Source: DASYML01 sp036399835 (lineage in GTDB: Bacteria > Acidobacteriota > Blastocatellia > Pyrinomonadales > Pyrinomonadaceae). From it: DNA of 33,750 nucleotides. The translations under genes were made by a program, and so were the position numbers. This document shows, in pieces, positions 8,058 through 16,570 of the stretch (position 1 is the stretch's first letter; each line of letters opens with the position of its first letter). The stretch is taken from assembly GCA_036399835.1 (NCBI GenBank), contig DASWMI010000078.1:1-33750 (forward strand), read 5' to 3'. The notes beneath the pieces were generated by a model that was given only the letters and a program-made list of their open reading frames with translations, did not search any database and was not told where the DNA came from.

Positions 8058-8549
8058 ATGGGAAGTCGTGCGAGTCTCGGAGGACATCCGATTCATCCGA
8101 TGTTGATACCATTTCCAATCGCGCTGTGGGTCTTTTCGCTCATCGCGGACCTCATCTACCTGTGGCGCGGCAATCCTGTCTGGGAGGATTACATAGCCTT
8201 CTACACGCTGCTCGGTGGCATCATCGGCGCGGTGGCGGCGGCAGTCTTCGGTATTATTGACTGGATGGGAATCACAGAGCCGAAGGTCGTCAAGGTCGCT
8301 AACTGGCACGCGCGCCTGAATGTCATCGCGCTCGTCATCTTCCTCATCAGCTTTTACCTGCGCACGTCCGGCGGCGCGCGCATGGTCGGCGGGAGCATCA
8401 CGATTCCGATTATCCTTTCCATCATCGCCGTCCTGCTGGTCGGCGTCTCGGGCTGGCTCGGCGGCGAGCTGGTCTTCAGATACGGCGTGGCCGTCGAGCC
8501 GCAAGACGATACGCCGGATGAAGAGGCCGCCAAGATGAGAGTCTCTTAG
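8058..8549 (+). CDS. DUF2231 domain membrane protein
   Basis: 163 aa with four predicted membrane helices. The opening GHPIHPMLIPFPIALWVFSLIADL is the hallmark of DUF2231 membrane proteins, whose conserved His residues may bind heme or metal. A strong ribosome-binding site AAAGGAG at 8045-8051 fixes ATG 8058, although an in-frame GTG at 8022 also exists. Helices lie roughly at 15-35, 46-67, 83-102 and 115-138, and the C-terminal tail is acidic and cytoplasmic. It lies 45 bp downstream of the PNPOx-fold gene. Function is not established for the family. Confidence 0.88.
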   Translation: MGSRASLGGHPIHPMLIPFPIALWVFSLIADLIYLWRGNPVWEDYIAFYTLLGGIIGAVAAAVFGIIDWMGITEPKVVKVANWHARLNVIALVIFLISFYLRTSGGARMVGGSITIPIILSIIAVLLVGVSGWLGGELVFRYGVAVEPQDDTPDEEAAKMRVS

Positions 8550-8600
8550 CAAGAGAGTTTTCAGTTTTGAGTTTAGGGTTTTCGTGAAGGGCGGGCGACG

Positions 8601-9170
8601 ATGCGAGGTCTTGGGCGGAGAGCTGTCGGCGCGGAGCGAGATGTACTGAAGGGGCTGGCGGCGGGACTGGTCGGCGGGCTGTTCGCTTCGTTTGTCATGA
8701 ATCGCTTTCAGGCGAGTTGGAGTCGGCTGTCGGAAGGGGCGGAGAAATCGCACGGGGCGCAGTCGATGCAGCCGAGCACGGGTGAGGACGAGCAGACCTC
8801 CGGAGTTGAAAAGGTGTTGGATGACGATGCGACGGAGAAGCTGGCGGAGGCTGTCGCGGAGAGCGTCTTTGACCGCCATCTGTCCAAGAGCGGGAGGGCC
8901 AGGGCGGGCACGCTCATACACTACGCTTACGGCACTGGCACGGGCGCTCTCTACGGCGCGGTCGCAGAACTCTCGCCAGGCATGACCTCAGGCTCAGGGC
9001 TATTGTTCGGCGCGGGTCTCTGGGCCATTGGCGACGAGGGCCTTGTCCCTGCGCTCGGTCTCTCAAAAGGCCCTGCCTCCTACAAGCTCTCGACACATGC
9101 CTACTCGCTCGCCTCTCATCTGGTTTACGGCCTCTCAACAGAACTCATCCGCCGCACACTACGACGATGA
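8601..9170 (+). CDS. DUF1440 / YagU-like inner membrane protein
   Basis: 189 aa. An N-terminal glycine-rich membrane segment (LKGLAAGLVGGLFASFVMNRFQ, about 15-36) is followed by a hydrophilic, acidic insert and then a second hydrophobic half. That half has GALYGAVAEL, GLLFGAGLWAIGDEGLVPALGL and SLASHLVYGLSTEL, the typical pattern of the YagU/DUF1440 family. E. coli YagU has been linked to acid resistance; no role can be shown here. It is 51 bp after DUF2231 and probably in the same transcript. Confidence 0.8.
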   Translation: MRGLGRRAVGAERDVLKGLAAGLVGGLFASFVMNRFQASWSRLSEGAEKSHGAQSMQPSTGEDEQTSGVEKVLDDDATEKLAEAVAESVFDRHLSKSGRARAGTLIHYAYGTGTGALYGAVAELSPGMTSGSGLLFGAGLWAIGDEGLVPALGLSKGPASYKLSTHAYSLASHLVYGLSTELIRRTLRR

Positions 9171-9460
9171 AGAGATGCGTATAAGGGATGAAAACTGATG
9201 CTCAAGTAAGAACTGGAAACGCGGCAAGGCGGCGAAGATGAATCAAAGATAGCTGCTTTCTCATCCCACCTGACACTTTCCTCGTTCTCTTTTATCCCTG
9301 CTCTTATCGGTGCTAAACTATCCGTGCAGCCTGTACGCCCGACGACGATTGGGAACGGGTTCGGCCAGCGAAGAAAACTTCGCCCCTCGCGCCGGACCCA
9401 TCTTGACCGGAGAGTTCTCAATCGCCTGGTTTAATCGAACAGATGTCGGAGGTACGAAAG

Positions 9461-9700
9461 ATGAAAAGCATGACGGACATTCTGACAGGGATTGTGGGCT
9501 TAATCGCGATTGCTGTGGCCGTCTGGCAGGCCCTGCTGTTTCTGGGCGCGAAAGACCCTCGGACGGGCGTGCCCGATATGATGTACGGCTTGAACCACCT
9601 CTGGTGGGCCATCCTGGCCGCCGTCGTCGCGGTCGGCTCAATCGTCATCTACTACGTGCGCCATCCGCGCACGGAAGAGGAGATTCACGTCACGAAGTGA
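9461..9700 (+). CDS. Small two-span membrane protein, unknown
   Basis: 79 aa with two hydrophobic helices, ILTGIVGLIAIAVAVWQALLF (about 7-27) and HLWWAILAAVVAVGSIVIYYV (about 46-66), joined by a short loop and ending in a charged tail. I chose ATG 9461 because GGAGG at 9448-9452 is 8 bp upstream; the in-frame ATG at 9443 overlaps that site. I do not recognise a family. Its leader (GGAGGTACGAAAGATG) is nearly identical to that of the TIR gene at 33004. Confidence 0.7.
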   Translation: MKSMTDILTGIVGLIAIAVAVWQALLFLGAKDPRTGVPDMMYGLNHLWWAILAAVVAVGSIVIYYVRHPRTEEEIHVTK

Positions 9701-9755
9701 ACTCGCGGCAGGCGGGCAGCGTATCTCTCATCGCTCCTCCTGCCGATTAAAACTT

Positions 9756-9850
9756 CAGCCAGCGAAGGGCGCGAGCGGGGGACTGGACCGGAAACCGGAA
9801 AAGAGTCCCACGAACCTCTGGACCAAGACCCCTTGCCCCTTCGCCGGCTG
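9756..9850 (+). ncRNA. Structured RNA candidate upstream of the MobB-like gene
   Basis: A closing stem 9756-9769 / 9837-9850 pairs 13 of 14 positions. Inside it, GGGACT (9779-9784) pairs with AGTCCC (9804-9809) around a small CCGG-AAA-CCGG hairpin (9788-9798). The element ends about 30 nt before the start codon at 9882, as expected for a cis-regulatory RNA. I cannot match it to the Moco, cobalamin, TPP or fluoride consensus by eye. Confidence 0.45.
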
Positions 9851-9881
9851 CTCTTTTGTCAGGCTCTCTCTGGAATCAACT

Positions 9882-10517
9882 TTGCGAACTATCGTTGCTA
9901 TCGGCGGGTTCTCTTCTAATGTCGGCAAGACAACTTTGGTCTGCGAGCTGCTGCGCGCTTTTCCCGGATGGGAAGCCATCAAGATGACGCGCGGACATTA
10001 TCGCTCCTGCGGCAAAGACCCGCACGCCTGCTGCGTCAGCCATCTCTTGAGCGCAGAGCCTGTCATCCGTTCGGGCCGCGCGCAAACCTTTGCGACGGGC
10101 AAAGACACTGGTCGTTACTGGGAAGCCGGAGCGTCGAATGTCCACTGGACCATTGTCACAGAGAGCCAGGTCGAGCAGGGCATCAAGCAGGCTCTCGAAC
10201 GTGTCAAAGCGCCTGGAGTCTTTATCGAAGGGACAAGCTTTTTGAAGCACATCAAGGCGGACTTCGCCATCCTCGCGGCGCGCGGCGAAGGCGGCAAGCT
10301 CAAGGCTTCCGCTAGACACGCGCTCGCGCACGGCAGGATTTCCGCGCTCTATCTCTCGGATGAGGATGACACCCTGACGGCGCGCGAACGCTTTACGCTC
10401 TGGCGCGCAGCCAACTCCGAAAGAGACCTCCTCCATCAGCTACCAATCTACACGCGAGCAGAGCTTCCGCAGTTAATCGCTCACCTGCGCTCTATTCATC
10501 AGGCGCTCGCCGCTTAA
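9882..10517 (+). CDS. MobB-like P-loop GTPase domain protein
   Basis: 211 aa. The Walker A motif GGFSSNVGKTT (residues 8-18, Lys16) and overall layout resemble MobB, the accessory GTP-binding protein of molybdopterin guanine dinucleotide synthesis. An unusual Cys/His cluster follows, C43-x6-C50-C51-x2-H54 (SCGKDPHACCVSH), which could bind a metal. No other molybdenum cofactor gene is in the window, so the assignment to that pathway is weak; a more general P-loop metal-chaperone role is possible. The only plausible start is TTG 9882 with a poor ribosome-binding site, so the true N terminus is uncertain. A structured RNA candidate lies just upstream. Confidence 0.7.
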   Translation: MRTIVAIGGFSSNVGKTTLVCELLRAFPGWEAIKMTRGHYRSCGKDPHACCVSHLLSAEPVIRSGRAQTFATGKDTGRYWEAGASNVHWTIVTESQVEQGIKQALERVKAPGVFIEGTSFLKHIKADFAILAARGEGGKLKASARHALAHGRISALYLSDEDDTLTARERFTLWRAANSERDLLHQLPIYTRAELPQLIAHLRSIHQALAA

Positions 10518-10696
10518 CCCGACGATTGGTCCATCGCCGTCACAGCCCGCGCATCGCGCAAGGATTTGTTATTTGAATCGTCAGACGGCTCCGCCGCCGG
10601 ATGAGTTTCGCGACCATCCGGCGCGCTCGCTTGATGCCCTGGAGTCTGCGAGCGGGACAAAGTGTGAGGCTCTTGGGCCGCGCGATGAGAAAAATC

Positions 10697-10726
10697 TTGA
10701 CAGCGGAGCGGGCAGGAGAGTATAAG
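10697..10726 (+). promoter_or_regulatory. Sigma70 promoter of the TonB-dependent receptor
   Basis: A perfect TTGACA (10697-10702) is separated by 18 bp from TATAAG (10721-10726). Predicted start of transcription is near 10733, immediately upstream of a palindromic operator. Confidence 0.65.
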
Positions 10727-10747
10727 CCTTTCATACCGGCAGTTAAT

Positions 10748-10761
10748 CGTTTACGTAAACG
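10748..10761. promoter_or_regulatory. Perfect 14 bp palindrome, LacI/GalR-type operator
   Basis: CGTTTACGTAAACG equals its own reverse complement. It lies about +15 to +28 from the predicted transcription start, the classic position for a repressor operator. The half-site TAAACG is typical of LacI/GalR-family sites. The LacI-family regulator at 21653 in the same locus is the obvious candidate to bind it. I saw no second copy in the window. Confidence 0.6.
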
Positions 10762-10981
10762 CTTAAATACACGGCAGTTCTCTTGGGCAGAAGAAGGAAA
10801 ACCATCGGCTCGGTTCTCCTCTGAAATTCAAACCCATGACAGTTTTCTAATCCGGCTCGGCCCGGCGCGCTCGCTCTTCGGAGCACACTTGTTCTTCGAG
10901 GCTGGCGGCCTTTGGCCCTCCGGCATGTGGTCTGTTTCTGCCAGTCAATTCTCGACCCGCGCATCCATTTAAGGAGGGATC

Positions 10982-13900
10982 ATGAAATCCAGGCACATCT
11001 GGCTCCCGCTGTTGACGCTCATACTGTTGTTGTGTGCGGCCCCCGCTTTTGGGCAGAGCGATAGAGGCACAATCACGGGCACGGTGACAGACCCTTCGGG
11101 GGCTGCCGTTCCAGAGGCGAAGGTGACGGCCACCAACCTCAACTCCGGCGAGGTGCGCGAGGTCAACACTTCCGGCGAGGGCAGTTATACGCTGGCCGAG
11201 CTGAAGGCTGACCCTTACAAGATCACGGTCGAGATGCAGGGTTTTAGGACTGCCGTCGCGGACAACGTGATCGTCGCCGTGCAGGTCACGCGGCGCGTAG
11301 ATATACAGCTTGAGATAGGCGAGATTAGCAATGTCGTGACGGTCAATAGCGAGGCCGTTCCGGTCCTCCAGACAGACACGCCGACGCGCCAGACCAACGT
11401 CTCTGAGCGGCAGGTCAAAGAGTTGCCGCTGCTGGTCTCGGCTGAATCGGCAGGGCGCACGCCGCTGGCCTTTATCTTTCTCGACAGCACTGTGACCGCC
11501 GGGCCAAGCGGGAACAGCAGCAACAATGCGACCAACGCCTCAAACTTTCGCGTCGGCGGCGGGCAGAGCCTCGGAACGGAGATTCTGATTGACGGCGCGG
11601 CAACACGGCGCACGCAGAAGGGCACGTTCTTCACGGAGGTCGCCCCGGGTCCGAATGCCTACCAGGAATTTACGCTCTCGACCAGCAACTACTCTTCAGA
11701 GTTCGGCAACTCTTCGGGCGGCATAGTCAACTTTACGCTCAAGTCCGGCGGCAACGATTTTCACGGCGAGGTCTATGACCTCTTTCACAATGATGCGCTC
11801 AACGCCAACAGCTTTCTGAACAACGCGCAGGGTCTGCGCATCAACCGCGACCACCAGCATGACTTCGGCGGCAACATCGGCGGCCCGATTCTCCTCCCGC
11901 ACTTTGGCGAGGGCGGCCCGACCTATTGGAGCGGCAGGAATCGCGCCTTCTTCTTCTTCAACTTCGAGGGCTACCGTTTTTCGCAGGGCGAGAATGTGCT
12001 GGTCTCTGTCCCTACGCTGAGGATGAGGCAGGGTGATTTTGGCGAGTTGTTGACGGACCCTGATGTCATCAGGCTCAACGGGCCGATTCGGATTTATGAC
12101 CCGACGATGCCTGTGGACCAGCGCAACCAGATTCCCAATAACGACCTGCGCGGATACATCAGCCCCGTCACGGGTCAGTCAATCATAGACCCTGTCGGAT
12201 TCAACATCGCGCAGTTTTTCCCTGCGCCGAACCGTCCGGGCGTGTTCCGCAACTATCTGGCTTCGACGCAGATTCCGAACACGATGAATAGCCCCGTCTT
12301 CAAGCTCGACTTCCTGCTCTCCGAGAAACAGCGGCTGGCCTTCAGTTATGCCTATCGCAACAACACGCGCATCGCCGGGGGCGCGCCGCGTTTTCCAGAG
12401 CCTTTTGTCGGAGAGGGCGTCTGGAATCAGTTCTTCAAATCGCATTTCTTCCGTTTGCAGCATGATTACACCTTCGGCGCTTCGCTGCTCAACCACTTCA
12501 ACGCGGGCTATAACCGCTACGATGTCGCCAACAAAAATTTCACCGAAGGCTTTAACGAATTGTCGCTCGGCTTTCCCGCCGGCTCTGTCCAGAACAAGGC
12601 TTTCCCGAAGATTGCCTTTCCCGGTTACGGCGATGCGGCTGACCCCTTCAACCCCAACGTGCGCGCCTATCAGGGCATCGGCTCGACCTTCTTTAGCGAC
12701 CAACTGCGCGACAACAACATGGAGTTTACGGACTTCATGACGTATGTTCGCGGGCGTCAGACGATGAAGTTCGGCGCTGATGTGCGCAACGGCCAGTTCA
12801 ACGTACACCAGTTGCTGGACCCGGGCGGAGAGATTAACTTCAGGGCCAACCAGACGGCCAATAATTGTTGCGACCGCGCCGACCAGGGATTTCCGATTGC
12901 GAGCCTTTTAACGGGCGCCACCGAATTCTCCTTTAATAGCCAGCAGGCCATAGACCCTGGCTGGCGACAGTTCTCGCATTCCTACTTCTTCCAGGACGAC
13001 ATCAAGCTGACGCAGCGGCTGACGATTAACGCGGGCGTGCGTTATGACCTGCCGGGCCTGCGTTTTGAATCGCGCGACCGCTTCCGCGGGTTTGACCCGA
13101 CCGTGGCGAATCCGGCGGCGGGCAATCGCCTCGGCGCGATTGTCAGCGCGGGCGGAGGCGGGCTGCAAGCTCAGTACAGGACTCTCGCCAAGCCCGACCG
13201 CTCGAACATCGGCCCGCGCTTCGGCTTTGCCTATTCCTACAACGATAAGACCGTGGTGCGTGGCGGGATAGGTCTCTACTATGCTCCGATTATCTACGGC
13301 TTTGGCGGCAACAACACTTTGACCGAAGGGACGATTGGCTACAACTCGCCGCGCCCTGCCAATATTAACGGCGGCGCTGATGCTAATCTTGACCTCTTCC
13401 TGCGAAATTATCGGCAGATGCCAGGGATTGACCCGACGGGCCAGTTTATCGGCAGCGAGATTGATTATTTTGACAGGAACTTTAAGACGGGCCGCACGCT
13501 ACAGTACGGGCTGGACCTGCAACGCGAGCTGCCCTACAACTTTGTGGTCCAGCTCAGCTACACGGGCCACAGGGCCGACCGCCTGAGGTCCGACCTGCAA
13601 CGCATCAACGCCATCCCCTTGAATGCTCTCAAGCTCGGCTACGAACTGCTCAACAAGCCTCTGCGCGATGTCAATGCGAACGAGCGTGCTTTCGCGCAGA
13701 CCGTCGGAGTGCCTTTGCCTTCGAGCCCGGCGGCGGTCTTCCCGACCTTCGACGGCACGGTCGGGCAGTCTTTGAAGCCCTATCCGCAATACGGCAATAT
13801 CAGGAATCAACTTGAGAGCCTGGGTCGCAGTTGGTACAACTCCGCGACCGTCAAGCTCGACCGTCGTTTCTCTCGCGGGATACAGTTTGGCCTCTCCTAC

Positions 13901-14674
13901 ACCTTCTCGAAGCTCATCACGGATGCTTCGGAAGATTTGTTCGGCGGCTCTCCGATTGGCAGCGTCCTGCAAAATCCTTATGACCGCAATTCGCTCCGCT
14001 CGGTTTCACCAAACAGCATTCCGCATGTCTTCGTCGTCAACTACCTGATCGAACTGCCCTTCGGCAAGGGCAAGCGCTGGCTCGATCATGGAGGCTTCGC
14101 TAATCTGCTGTTTGGCGGCTGGCAGTTGGGCGGGATACAGCGTTACCAGTCCGGGCTGCCGCTGGTCATACGCCGCAGTCGGCAGGATGCCTTTAGCTGC
14201 AACGGGCCGACCGGTTTCTGCACGGACGTCCGACCGAATCTGACGGGCCAGCCCATTCTCACCAACGACCAGAATCTGGTCAACGGTCGCGCGCTTATCT
14301 TCAACCCGAACGCTTTCGCCGCGCCGCCGAGCTTTAACCAGGGCGCGCCCGCAGAGCTGATTAATGGCGCGCTCAACCAGAACTACATTAATTACTACGC
14401 CGACCCGACAAGGTTCTTCGGCAATGCGCCGCCGGTTCTGGACCGCGCGCGCGACATTCCCTTCCTCAGCGAAAACATCAGCCTGCTGAAGAAGACGCGG
14501 TTTACGGAAACCTTTACGATGGAGCTTGGCGCGGAGGCTTTCAATATCTTTAACCGTCATCGCCTGACGCAGCCCGGAAGCGATCTGATTGACCCTGTGG
14601 CTTTCGGCTTTTCGAGCATTGATGCCGGTTATGGGCCGCGCATCATACAGATCCGCGTGAGATTTACATATTAA
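10982..14674 (+). CDS. TonB-dependent receptor, Oar-like, with carboxypeptidase-regulatory domain
   Basis: 1230 aa outer-membrane transporter for a large substrate, probably an oligosaccharide. It has a Sec signal peptide (about 1-25, ending APAFGQ). An Ig-like carboxypeptidase-regulatory domain follows (about 28-105, GTITGTVTDPSGAAVPEAKVTA), then a plug region and a long beta-barrel ending in the aromatic IRVRFTY, as needed for BAM assembly. Size and layout are those of the expanded Acidobacteriota Oar/TonB family. The ribosome-binding site AAGGAGGG sits directly upstream of ATG 10982. It is the first gene after a LacI-type operator and the promoter of the carbohydrate locus; substrate identity is inferred from the neighbours only. 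Confidence 0.93.
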   Translation: MKSRHIWLPLLTLILLLCAAPAFGQSDRGTITGTVTDPSGAAVPEAKVTATNLNSGEVREVNTSGEGSYTLAELKADPYKITVEMQGFRTAVADNVIVAVQVTRRVDIQLEIGEISNVVTVNSEAVPVLQTDTPTRQTNVSERQVKELPLLVSAESAGRTPLAFIFLDSTVTAGPSGNSSNNATNASNFRVGGGQSLGTEILIDGAATRRTQKGTFFTEVAPGPNAYQEFTLSTSNYSSEFGNSSGGIVNFTLKSGGNDFHGEVYDLFHNDALNANSFLNNAQGLRINRDHQHDFGGNIGGPILLPHFGEGGPTYWSGRNRAFFFFNFEGYRFSQGENVLVSVPTLRMRQGDFGELLTDPDVIRLNGPIRIYDPTMPVDQRNQIPNNDLRGYISPVTGQSIIDPVGFNIAQFFPAPNRPGVFRNYLASTQIPNTMNSPVFKLDFLLSEKQRLAFSYAYRNNTRIAGGAPRFPEPFVGEGVWNQFFKSHFFRLQHDYTFGASLLNHFNAGYNRYDVANKNFTEGFNELSLGFPAGSVQNKAFPKIAFPGYGDAADPFNPNVRAYQGIGSTFFSDQLRDNNMEFTDFMTYVRGRQTMKFGADVRNGQFNVHQLLDPGGEINFRANQTANNCCDRADQGFPIASLLTGATEFSFNSQQAIDPGWRQFSHSYFFQDDIKLTQRLTINAGVRYDLPGLRFESRDRFRGFDPTVANPAAGNRLGAIVSAGGGGLQAQYRTLAKPDRSNIGPRFGFAYSYNDKTVVRGGIGLYYAPIIYGFGGNNTLTEGTIGYNSPRPANINGGADANLDLFLRNYRQMPGIDPTGQFIGSEIDYFDRNFKTGRTLQYGLDLQRELPYNFVVQLSYTGHRADRLRSDLQRINAIPLNALKLGYELLNKPLRDVNANERAFAQTVGVPLPSSPAAVFPTFDGTVGQSLKPYPQYGNIRNQLESLGRSWYNSATVKLDRRFSRGIQFGLSYTFSKLITDASEDLFGGSPIGSVLQNPYDRNSLRSVSPNSIPHVFVVNYLIELPFGKGKRWLDHGGFANLLFGGWQLGGIQRYQSGLPLVIRRSRQDAFSCNGPTGFCTDVRPNLTGQPILTNDQNLVNGRALIFNPNAFAAPPSFNQGAPAELINGALNQNYINYYADPTRFFGNAPPVLDRARDIPFLSENISLLKKTRFTETFTMELGAEAFNIFNRHRLTQPGSDLIDPVAFGFSSIDAGYGPRIIQIRVRFTY

Positions 14675-14696
14675 GTCGGCCTCCCTGACAGACGAA

Positions 14697-14734
14697 CGGC
14701 GCGGGAAAAGTTTGGACTGACTCTTCCCGCGCCG
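14697..14734 (+). terminator. Hairpin after the TonB-dependent receptor gene
   Basis: An 11 bp GC-rich stem, CGGCGCGGGAA (14697-14707) with TTCCCGCGCCG (14724-14734), is followed by a short AT-rich stretch (CTCATTATTT). It lies 23 bp after the stop codon. The T-run is weak, so it may be a partial terminator that lowers expression of the downstream genes relative to the receptor. Confidence 0.6.
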
Positions 14735-14807
14735 CTCATTATTTAGTTCGAGCACTCAAGCATCGGCTTTCGAGTTAAAAGCACGCGCAGAGCGCGAGCG
14801 GGTTGTT

Positions 14808-16463
14808 ATGGCACGCTCAAATCATTTTGCACCTGCCTGCTACAGTCTCATCGCGGGTTTGGCTTTGATGTTCGTCGTTCAGGCGAGCGTTGAGGCCCGC
14901 GTCGCGTTCGATGCTGTTCAGAATCCGGCTCAAGAAGAAAAAGCCGCCGCGCTGGTCTCAGAAGGAGCAGCCTCGCTTGAGCGTAATGATGCGCAGGCGG
15001 CCCGAAGGCTCTTCCAGAAGGCGCTCGAAGTTGACCGCAGCAACGTTGCGGCGCATACCTATCTGGGTGTCATGGATGACCGCGAAGGCCGTCTCGCAGA
15101 GGCCGAGCGCCACTTTGCCGCTGCCGCCATCGCCGCCCCGCTCTCGCCCCAATCGCGCAACAACCACGGCGCGATCCTGCTCCGCATGGGCCGTCTCGAA
15201 CAGGCCGCCGCGCAGTTTGAAATCTCTCTACGGCTGGATAAGAACCAGCCGAGCGCGCTCGTCAATCTGGCGCAGATACGCTTTCTCAAGGGCACGCCCG
15301 AAGGCTTGCAGCAATCAAGAGAGCTTTTCGAGCGAGCCTATGCTATCGCGCCCGATGCAGAGATTGCGCGCTCGCTCGTCATCGTCTCACTGCGTCTCAA
15401 GGATAATCAGGCCGCCGCGCGTTATTTCCGCGACTACACTTCACAACTCGGCACGGGCAATGACCCGATCGTAGAGCCTTCATCACGCGCAGAGCTGGGA
15501 GAGGCGCTCTACGCCGCGGGGCTGTTCGCCGAATCGGTTGAAGAGTTGAGCAGGGCTTCGCAGGCCGACCCGCAAAATGTCAAGCTGTTGCTCCTGCTCG
15601 CTCGCGCTTATCTGGCCTTGAAGCAGATTCCGGCAGCCGGGCGCACGCTCGAAGGCGCGGTCGCGCGCGGGCTTGATGCCGCGCCGCTCTATGCCGCGCT
15701 CGCCGAAGTTTATGAGCAGAGCGGGCATGTCGAGAATGCGATTCCGGCGATGCGGCTGGCGATTGAGCGCGACCCCGGAAATGAAGAGTATCGCTTTCGC
15801 TACGGGATGCTGCTGACGGGCACGCAAGCGCCCGCCGCCGCCGTCATCCGGCTCAAGGAAGCACTCGAAGTTTTCCCGCGCTCCGCCAGGCTCTGGTTCG
15901 CGCTCGGCGTCGCACACTTCGTCGAGCATAAATCCGATGACGCGACGCGGGCTTTCGAGCAATCCCTTTCGATGGATGCGAGGTTCGCTCCCGCTCTCGC
16001 TTATCTTGGGCTGCTACAGGCCGAGCAGGGACGCTTTGCGGATGCCGCCGCGTTTTATCGTCGCGCGCTGGCGATTGACGAAAAGCTTCTGGCCGTTCAT
16101 TACCTGCTGGCCGACGCGCTGCTCAAGGAAGTCTCCCCTGATTACAAGAGCATCGAAGCGCACCTCGCGCGCGCCGTTGCGCTGGACCAATCGTTTATCC
16201 CCGCTCGCCTGACTTTGGGCAAGCTCTACTTTCGTCTTAATCGTTTGGAGGACGCGGCCACACAGCTTGAGCGTGCGATTGCGCTTCAGCCCAACCTGGC
16301 CGAAGCCCACTACCAGCTAGGCCGCGTTTATACTAGATTGAAGCGCACCCCGGAGGCGCAGGCGGCGCTCGAAAGATTCAAGCAGTTAAGCGACGCGCAA
16401 AAAGAGCAGGCGCAAAATGAACAACGAGAGATCGTCCGCCGTCTCGCCAACGTGCTCTTCTAA
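14808..16463 (+). CDS. Secreted tetratricopeptide-repeat protein
   Basis: 551 aa. A signal peptide (about 1-30, hydrophobic LIAGLALMFVVQA) is followed by many TPR units that run almost to the C terminus, with typical pieces such as AAHTYLGVMDDREGRLAEAERHF, ALVNLAQIRFLKG and LAEAHYQLGRVYTRL. TPR solenoids bind proteins or peptides. Directly downstream of the receptor, it may take the accessory place that SusD has in Bacteroidota, or it may be a scaffold for the secreted enzymes; this is inference. The final helices are charged and may form a coiled coil. No catalytic motif was seen. Confidence 0.85.
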   Translation: MARSNHFAPACYSLIAGLALMFVVQASVEARVAFDAVQNPAQEEKAAALVSEGAASLERNDAQAARRLFQKALEVDRSNVAAHTYLGVMDDREGRLAEAERHFAAAAIAAPLSPQSRNNHGAILLRMGRLEQAAAQFEISLRLDKNQPSALVNLAQIRFLKGTPEGLQQSRELFERAYAIAPDAEIARSLVIVSLRLKDNQAAARYFRDYTSQLGTGNDPIVEPSSRAELGEALYAAGLFAESVEELSRASQADPQNVKLLLLLARAYLALKQIPAAGRTLEGAVARGLDAAPLYAALAEVYEQSGHVENAIPAMRLAIERDPGNEEYRFRYGMLLTGTQAPAAAVIRLKEALEVFPRSARLWFALGVAHFVEHKSDDATRAFEQSLSMDARFAPALAYLGLLQAEQGRFADAAAFYRRALAIDEKLLAVHYLLADALLKEVSPDYKSIEAHLARAVALDQSFIPARLTLGKLYFRLNRLEDAATQLERAIALQPNLAEAHYQLGRVYTRLKRTPEAQAALERFKQLSDAQKEQAQNEQREIVRRLANVLF

Positions 16464-16471
16464 ATTAAGTC

Positions 16472-16556
16472 AGGAGTCCGAGAGTCCGAGAGTCCGAGAG
16501 TCAAATGATTTAAGCTTTTGACTCTGAGACTCCAGACTCTCGGACTCTGAGACTGT
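16472..16556. repeat. Intergenic palindrome built of GAGTCCGA repeats (copy A)
   Basis: The left arm contains three tandem GAGTCCGA units (from 16474) followed by GAGTCAAA. The right arm, from about 16516, contains TTTGACTC...GACTCTCGGACTC, its imperfect reverse complement. The whole can fold as a ~35 bp hairpin over a short AT-rich loop. It fills the gap between the TPR gene and the next gene, and a related copy lies at 25412. Confidence 0.75.
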
Positions 16557-16570
16557 TCCAAGGAGCTGGT

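Larger units (their letters stand above)
10518..10981. other. 464 bp intergenic with hairpin, promoter and operator
   Basis: No convincing gene. A 9 bp hairpin CGCCGGATG (10595-10603) with CATCCGGCG (10615-10623), without a T-run, may end the MobB-like transcript. The promoter and LacI-type operator of the receptor gene follow (10697-10761), then a ~250 nt leader to the start at 10982. Confidence 0.6.

Noticed and set aside
8007..8921. 304-codon minus-strand open frame across the DUF2231 and DUF1440 genes
   Set aside because: Composition is Arg/Asp-rich and repetitive, no motif, and both opposite-strand genes have good family signatures and ribosome-binding sites.
9291..9319. Promoter TTTATC-N17-TAAACT ahead of the small membrane protein gene
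   Set aside because: The -35 matches only about half of the consensus; too weak to list as a feature.
9756..9850. Cobalamin or Moco riboswitch call for the structured element
   Set aside because: The B12-box and Moco conserved stretches are absent by eye, so only an unclassified structured RNA is claimed.
10601..10972. 123-codon plus-strand open frame before the TonB receptor
   Set aside because: It overlaps the promoter and LacI-type operator, has no ribosome-binding site, and resembles no protein.
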